64,000 bases of DNA from Gemmatimonadaceae bacterium (GTDB lineage Bacteria; Gemmatimonadota; Gemmatimonadetes; Gemmatimonadales; Gemmatimonadaceae). The stretch is taken from the NCBI GenBank assembly GCA_022843265.1, contig JALHNZ010000005.1, positions 53,183 to 117,182 of the forward strand, read 5' to 3'. Each line of letters starts with the position of its first letter. Within the stretch, counting starts at the first letter, position 1. A program made the position numbers and the translations under genes. Under the pieces are notes generated by a model, which was given only the letters and a program-made list of their open reading frames with translations, was not told the DNA's origin and did not search any database. This document shows positions 60,501 through 64,000 of the stretch, piece after piece.

Positions 60501-60746
60501 TCGGCCTGGCTCGATGCCATCGCCGAGCCTGCCCGCGGTGGATGGCGACGGTTTCTCGGCTGGACGGTTGGCGCCTTACCCGTGCCCAACGATTGGCTCC
60601 GCGCCCGCGTGTTGCTCGCGCCGCTGGGGAGACGCCGCGCGCTCGGTGATCCGCCGTCACCAGACGAACACATTGCGGTGGTTGCGTCTGCGTACGGACT
60701 CGATCCACGAGTGCTCAATGCATTGATGGAGTGGAGCCATGCGTAA
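57582..60746 (+). CDS. Eco57I-like N6-adenine DNA methylase, large single-chain
   Basis: 1054 residues. The MTase core shows motif X-like RRGSGTFYTPPALVERV (342-358), motif I LDPACGSGAF (386-395), FGVDRNPVAVWLCELRLWL and GDSL (motifs II-III), and motif IV VIGNPPWVRPH with NPPW at 610-613. This is the gamma/Eco57I type of DNA adenine methyltransferase. The 150-340 region (FLEAKGWLD, PLFFGTLNTPYAQRAA, PFLNGGLF) matches that seen in large Eco57I-like proteins and BREX PglX relatives. The C-terminal ~350 residues probably include target recognition. I find no PD-(D/E)xK nuclease motif. GTG start. It shares 8 bases with the helicase gene, so the two are cotranslated. Confidence 0.9.
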   Translation: MSVLTIRASATLLARADSLDSTRPLLRALGFTANAHVVHAGLRAALGLTASITRARLFAGEGSLRALLAVLPPESDVRSASRAIASALDRHAAGQSWLLCLLHEPTHTLTLAVLAPGNGSRKVIALRVDRRRVTDSDADTLRAMASVPRTDASLAYARWTDVLGRDALCGRFYRTLDKLVRNLATTAVGTATAGERHTLALLTTSRLLFLAFLEAKGWLDADHGFLMRECTAALERGGNLHQRWLRPLFFGTLNTPYAQRAAVARRFGRVPFLNGGLFSPAPVERQRSRVRFTDDAIVAIVGELLDRYRFTAHEDSTGWSESAVDPEMLGRAFESLMVPSERRGSGTFYTPPALVERVVSEALHVAIRDQVSAPDRLEQLRTLRCLDPACGSGAFLVHLLERLTRLRVAAGDTRDEHQIRRDVLAESIFGVDRNPVAVWLCELRLWLAVVIDCRETDPLRVPPLPNLDHHVRVGDSLSGGDFRYTPASGRRLAHLRGRYVQAVGARKQSLARSLDREERSRALAELTVTIDSGRRARKAMITQLRTRDLFGERAKPSRADSVRLLALRTRVRELQARERRLALGGALPFRFAAHLADVGANGGFHLVIGNPPWVRPHMLSIAERLNLRRDFRTMRDASWRAGAVRAGAGAGFGAQADLSAAFVERSVSLLREGGVIALLVPAKLWRSLAGGGVRRLLADDTRLHTVIDWSDAPALFDAATYPSLVVAERTSVPAANSATERVQVHVMRGARDHAFALPAVSLPLGAEPAAPWLLLPPDVRAAFERLRRCGPALGDAGLGRPTLGVKCGCNEAFLVDAQEHDDLLATVVAGDRSGTIERTLLRPALLGHSLANADAVSNRERRADLRIVWTHGVDGRPLTTLPPSAARWLQRWRPRLESRSDARHRMPWWALFRTEAARPETPRLVWADFGRTLRTRVLDAGDPTVPLNTCYVLRTPAIDDAYALDALLSSPVASAWLDAIAEPARGGWRRFLGWTVGALPVPNDWLRARVLLAPLGRRRALGDPPSPDEHIAVVASAYGLDPRVLNALMEWSHA

Positions 60747-63183
60747 GTCGCACGCGATCTACGGCGTGCTGGCGCGCGCCGGGCTCGGACTGCCAGCCGC
60801 TGCGGCGCAGGGCGCGATGTCTGTTGGGCGTGAACCATTGCATGCACACCAGGTAGAGGCCGTGCTACGACTCACTCCCCTGCTACGGGAGTTTCACGGT
60901 GCGTTGCTGGCCGATACGGTGGGACTTGGCAAAACCCACGTGGCCCTCGCGATCGGCATGGCCTATCGCACCGTGCAGGTGATCGCGCCGGCGGCGCTCG
61001 TGCATATGTGGCGCGCAACAATCGTGCGCACCTCACTGCAACCACGACCTGCGGTGTTATCGCTGCACACCTTTTCGCGCGAACGTGCCGTGCCGCGGCG
61101 CGCGCCGAGCGGGTCGCAGCGACTGGTGATCATCGACGAAGCGCACCATTTGCGTAATCCATCCACGCAGCGATATGCGCATGTCGCTGAGTGGTGTCGC
61201 GGTGCGCACGTGCTCTTGCTGACGGCCACGCCGGTTCACAATCGCCCGCAGGACCTGCAGCACATGCTGGCGCTGTTTCTGGGCGCGCGGGCGGAATCGC
61301 TGAGTCATGGGCAAACACAGCGGCTGATTGTTCGGCGGAATAGTGAGGAACTCTCCAGACCGGGAATCTCGTCAGGGGTGAGTGTTGCCGGAGCGTCCGT
61401 TGCCCACACGCACGCGGCGCATCCACCACCACTCGTTGCACACGCGCCGTTTGCCATCGGCGATGCGCCCGCCGTGACCCGTGCGCTCGCGACGTTGCCA
61501 CCCCCACTTCCAACGCGAGAAGGCCGCGCCGCCGGCGCACTGATTGCGCTGGGGCTCGTTCGCGCATGGTGTTCGAGTGCTGCGGCGTGTGTCTCCATGA
61601 TTCGAAAACGTCGCGCCCGTGCCGTGGCGCTGGCGCAGATTCTCGCGGAGCAGCGGTTGCCAACTAGTCAGGAACTTCGGGCGTGGACCATTTCCGAAGA
61701 CACCGTGCAACTCGGCTTCACTGAGCTGCTGCTCGACGACTCCTCAACTGTGGCTTCCAGCGCGTCGTGGAGCGAGGCGAGGGCCCAGCTCGATGCGCAC
61801 GCGGCAGCGCTCACCGAGCTGGAGCATGTGGTGAGCCAGATCGCGAGCACGCTCGATCGTGTGCGCGTGGAATCGTTGCGCAAAGTGCGCGCATCGCATC
61901 GTGGCGTGGCCGTTGTGGCCTTCTCGCAGTATGCAGAAACGGTGCGCGGTCTTGGGCGATTGATGCGTTGGGACCAAGGTGTGGCGACCCTCACATCGCT
62001 CGGCGGCGCGGTGGCCGGCGGCAAGATGTCGCGTGAGGAACTGCTCGCCCGGGTTGCACCACGAGCTTATGGCGCGCCCATGCCACGCGCGCACGAGCGT
62101 GTGCTGTTGTTGCTCACCACAGATCTGCTCGCCGAAGGCGTAAATCTTCAAGATGCAGGCGTGGTGGTTCACCTTGATATGCCGTGGACACCGGCTGCGA
62201 TTGCGCAACGTGAGGGACGCATTGCGCGACTTGGATCGCTACATAACGCCGTGCATGCGTACTCAATGGCCCCACCGGGCGGCGGTGCGGAGTTGATGCG
62301 GCTGGCCGAGCGGTTGCGTGTGAAGGCGCGTGCCGCGGCAGTGGTGATCTCGCCCGAGCGAGTTCCGCCCGTGCCTCGAACGCTTGTGGCGGTGCCCACA
62401 CTCTCGTCGCCGCTCACGCGTGTCTTGCGATCCTGGCTGTGGCTTGCGTGTGAAGGCGGAGACGCGGGTATCACCCGTCATGTGGTGCGACACGCAAAGG
62501 CGGCGTGGCTTGCCGTTGTGCCGAACTGGGAGGAGTTGCCGGAATCACCGACCAGCCTGGAGATTCTTGTTGGCGGGACTTTTACCAACGGTGTTCGACG
62601 GACTCGAGCCACGCGCGACCACAAACAGTTATTGCGCATCGTGTTGCACGCGGATCGGGCGCGCGAGGGAAGCACCGTTGACGTGCCGGTGGAGACCATG
62701 GTGGAGCGTACGGCGAAAACTTCGACCACGGGCGGGGCCGAACTCGCGTTCGAAACGGCGTCCATTCGCATGGCCGAAGCCGCGGTGTATCGCGCTCTGC
62801 GCCAGTACTCCCGCAAACAGCAGGCACAACAGCTTGTGCCCCATGTCGCGTTTCCTGTGCGCCGTGCGCAGCTGGTGATACGGGCGCTGCTGGCCCGCGC
62901 TTCGATCAGTCACCGACTGCTGCTCGCGTCGCGCGCAGCGCTGGCATTGCGTGCGCTGCAACGATTGCGTGGCGCTGGCGATGAGCGTGCCGTGGCGCAC
63001 CTGATGGAGTCGGTCACGGCTGACCACAACATGCAGGCGTCGCTCGACTGGCTCGACGCGGTCATTGCGCTCGCCCCGCAGTCTGTGCCTTCTACTTCTC
63101 ATACTGCACCACACACGCCCGAACCGACTTTACCCGTCTCCGCCCTGCTGCTCTTGCTGCCGGATTTTTCGGGCGACGGCTAG
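60739..63183 (+). CDS. SNF2-like superfamily 2 helicase
   Basis: 814 residues. Q-like HAHQVEAVLRL (35-45), motif I LADTVGLGKTHVAL (57-70), DEAH motif II (133-136, IIDEAHHLRNP), motif III LTATPVHN (161-168), a helical insertion, motif V TTDLLAEGVNLQDAG (about 457-471) and motif VI IAQREGRIARLGS (about 487-499). The C-terminal 300 residues have no recognised domain. This is the SNF2/HepA-type DNA translocase. ATG with GGAG 6 bases upstream and 8 bases overlap with the methylase, a strong coupling. Probably acts with the methylase on DNA. No nuclease domain is evident. Confidence 0.9.
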   Translation: MRKSHAIYGVLARAGLGLPAAAAQGAMSVGREPLHAHQVEAVLRLTPLLREFHGALLADTVGLGKTHVALAIGMAYRTVQVIAPAALVHMWRATIVRTSLQPRPAVLSLHTFSRERAVPRRAPSGSQRLVIIDEAHHLRNPSTQRYAHVAEWCRGAHVLLLTATPVHNRPQDLQHMLALFLGARAESLSHGQTQRLIVRRNSEELSRPGISSGVSVAGASVAHTHAAHPPPLVAHAPFAIGDAPAVTRALATLPPPLPTREGRAAGALIALGLVRAWCSSAAACVSMIRKRRARAVALAQILAEQRLPTSQELRAWTISEDTVQLGFTELLLDDSSTVASSASWSEARAQLDAHAAALTELEHVVSQIASTLDRVRVESLRKVRASHRGVAVVAFSQYAETVRGLGRLMRWDQGVATLTSLGGAVAGGKMSREELLARVAPRAYGAPMPRAHERVLLLLTTDLLAEGVNLQDAGVVVHLDMPWTPAAIAQREGRIARLGSLHNAVHAYSMAPPGGGAELMRLAERLRVKARAAAVVISPERVPPVPRTLVAVPTLSSPLTRVLRSWLWLACEGGDAGITRHVVRHAKAAWLAVVPNWEELPESPTSLEILVGGTFTNGVRRTRATRDHKQLLRIVLHADRAREGSTVDVPVETMVERTAKTSTTGGAELAFETASIRMAEAAVYRALRQYSRKQQAQQLVPHVAFPVRRAQLVIRALLARASISHRLLLASRAALALRALQRLRGAGDERAVAHLMESVTADHNMQASLDWLDAVIALAPQSVPSTSHTAPHTPEPTLPVSALLLLLPDFSGDG

Positions 63184-63219
63184 TGGGCCGAGCAGTTGGT
63201 CGCGTGACTAATCTTCAGG

Positions 63220-63882
63220 ATGACTGATTCGCGAAATTTTGCGGTGTTGTTCGATCTTGATGGCACGTTGCTCGACTCAATCGGCTTGCTGCTGGAGTGC
63301 ATGGAGTACGCATTTGCCGGACGACAGGTGGTGCCGACCCGCGAACTGTGGACCGCCGGCATCGGCACACCACTGCGCGTACAGATGCGCGAGTTCTCGG
63401 TGGATGAACACGAGATTGAATCGGTGGTTGCGCGCTATCGCACGCATCAGCACGCGAATCTTGAACGGCTCACCACATTGTTTCCCGGCGCGCACGAGGT
63501 GGTGCACACGCTGCGCGAGTCTGGCGTGAAAACTGGCGTAGTCACAAGTAAAGGGCGCGGCATGACGCTGCGATCACTCGCACACGTGGGATTGGCCGAC
63601 GCGTTTGATGTGGTGGTGACCGCAGATGACACAACGCGGCACAAACCGGATCCCCTGCCGGTGGAGCATGCGCTGTATGCCCTGGGGTTAACGCCGGATC
63701 GGGCGTTGTTTGTGGGCGATTCGACGCATGATATGTATTCGGGGCGCGCAGCGGGGACGGCGACCGGGGCGGCGTTGTGGGGGCCGTTTACGAGGGGGCA
63801 GCTGGAGGGTGCAGGGCCGACGTATTGGTTGCAGCAGGTGGCGGAGGTACCGTCGGTGGTGGGGGAGTTGATGCGGGGGTGA
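63220..63882 (+). CDS. HAD-family phosphatase (phosphoglycolate phosphatase-like)
   Basis: 220 residues. HAD motif I VLFDLDGTLLDS, motif II VVTSKGR, motif III Lys in RHKPDPLPVEHAL and motif IV FVGDSTHDM are all intact, with a C1-type cap between residues 20 and 85. It dephosphorylates a small phospho-substrate. Gene begins 36 bases after the helicase stop, so it may be read through from it but is not an obvious part of that system. The G-rich 3' end overlaps a minus-strand frame at the window edge. Confidence 0.92.
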   Translation: MTDSRNFAVLFDLDGTLLDSIGLLLECMEYAFAGRQVVPTRELWTAGIGTPLRVQMREFSVDEHEIESVVARYRTHQHANLERLTTLFPGAHEVVHTLRESGVKTGVVTSKGRGMTLRSLAHVGLADAFDVVVTADDTTRHKPDPLPVEHALYALGLTPDRALFVGDSTHDMYSGRAAGTATGAALWGPFTRGQLEGAGPTYWLQQVAEVPSVVGELMRG

Positions 63883-64000
63883 GGCGGGGGTGGGGGCTCG
63901 GCGCCACACGCTCACGAGCCGCGCGATGGAACGCGATCCAACCGCGCAGCGCGACGACCCACAGCACGGCGTAGAGCGCGCTCGTGAGCCACAGACCGCG
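63788..64000 (-). CDS. Partial membrane-protein C-terminus (low confidence)
   Basis: On the minus strand, open from the window edge to TAA. It reads a hydrophobic helix (LWLTSALYAVLWVVALRGWIAF), then HRAARERVAP and a Pro/Thr-rich tail that overlaps the end of the HAD gene by 95 bases. The helix and basic edge look like the last membrane segment of a real protein, but only 70 residues are visible and the tail may not be real. Confidence 0.4.
   Translation of the reverse strand, partial: RGLWLTSALYAVLWVVALRGWIAFHRAARERVAPSPHPRLTPASTPPPPTVPPPPAATNTSALHPPAAPS

Noticed and set aside
57582..63183. Complete BREX or DISARM locus
   Set aside because: No PglZ, BrxC, DUF1998 (DrmB), PLD (DrmC) or second helicase (DrmA) flanks the pair in this window, so I do not give it those names.
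63688..63915. Minus-strand frame of 75 codons at the window end
   Set aside because: Pro/Arg-rich; a different frame on the same strand gives a credible membrane helix, so that one was listed instead.

Overview
The window is GC-rich bacterial chromosome, densely packed, with many ATGA/GTGA stop-start overlaps and frequent GTG and TTG starts. The gene mix suggests a Gram-negative-type (diderm) aerobic soil or water bacterium, most likely Gemmatimonadota. That mix includes many short secreted lipoproteins, an S9 peptidase, DUF4956 and DUF983 proteins, a class II photolyase, SURF1, RND efflux and an outer-membrane porin-like barrel. The phylum call is inference from gene style. There is no rRNA or ribosomal protein gene to test it.

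Layout. 1-6.1 kb: the 3' end of an S9 peptidase, a YdcF-like and a nuclease lipoprotein gene in one overlapping run, two lipoprotein-like genes, an ABC-2 type permease without ATPase, and DUF983. 6.1-13 kb: beta carbonic anhydrase, an RND efflux adaptor/pump pair and a secreted phosphatase with a repeat tail. 13-24 kb: DUF4956 plus a secreted CotH-like protein, DUF423, a chemoreceptor divergent from a porin and a small PstS-like binding protein, a large LuxR-type ATPase regulator and an SGNH hydrolase. 24-31 kb: tRNA-Gln(CTG), a hybrid histidine kinase, a lipoprotein, tRNA-Ala(CGC), photolyase coupled to a PLP dehydratase, and a KGG protein. 31-39 kb: RNase Z, then a five-gene operon read leftward in which every junction is a 4-base overlap, then MgtE and an EamA permease. 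39-45 kb: UDP-glucuronate epimerase plus UDP-glucose dehydrogenase, SURF1 and a branching enzyme with basic tails. 45-52 kb: an AttEFGH-like ABC exporter whose AttH part is fused to a permease-type membrane segment, and a manganese operon (Nramp, UspA, DtxR-type regulator) with a clear promoter/operator. 52-57.5 kb: gamma-glutamyltransferase, an inverted-repeat element, CoA pyrophosphatase, rhodanese, LD-carboxypeptidase and a glycosyltransferase. 57.5-63.2 kb: a translationally coupled adenine methylase and SNF2-like helicase. 63.2-64 kb: a HAD phosphatase and the 3' end of a membrane protein.

How genes work together. The mntH-usp-dtxR operon looks autoregulated through one palindrome lying between the -35 and -10 boxes. 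The att-like genes immediately downstream form one export machine. The epimerase and dehydrogenase together make UDP-galacturonate from UDP-glucose. The chemoreceptor, porin and PstS-like protein form a plausible outer-surface sensing/uptake group.

The best candidate for an undescribed system is the two-gene methylase/helicase module at 57.6-63.2 kb. It has the core enzymes of phage-defence systems such as DISARM or BREX but none of their other subunits. A second recurring signal is a -10-like hexamer exactly 6 bases before the start codon of three genes that lack a Shine-Dalgarno sequence (mntH, the RNase Z gene and the lipoprotein gene at 26.2 kb). This suggests leaderless mRNAs.
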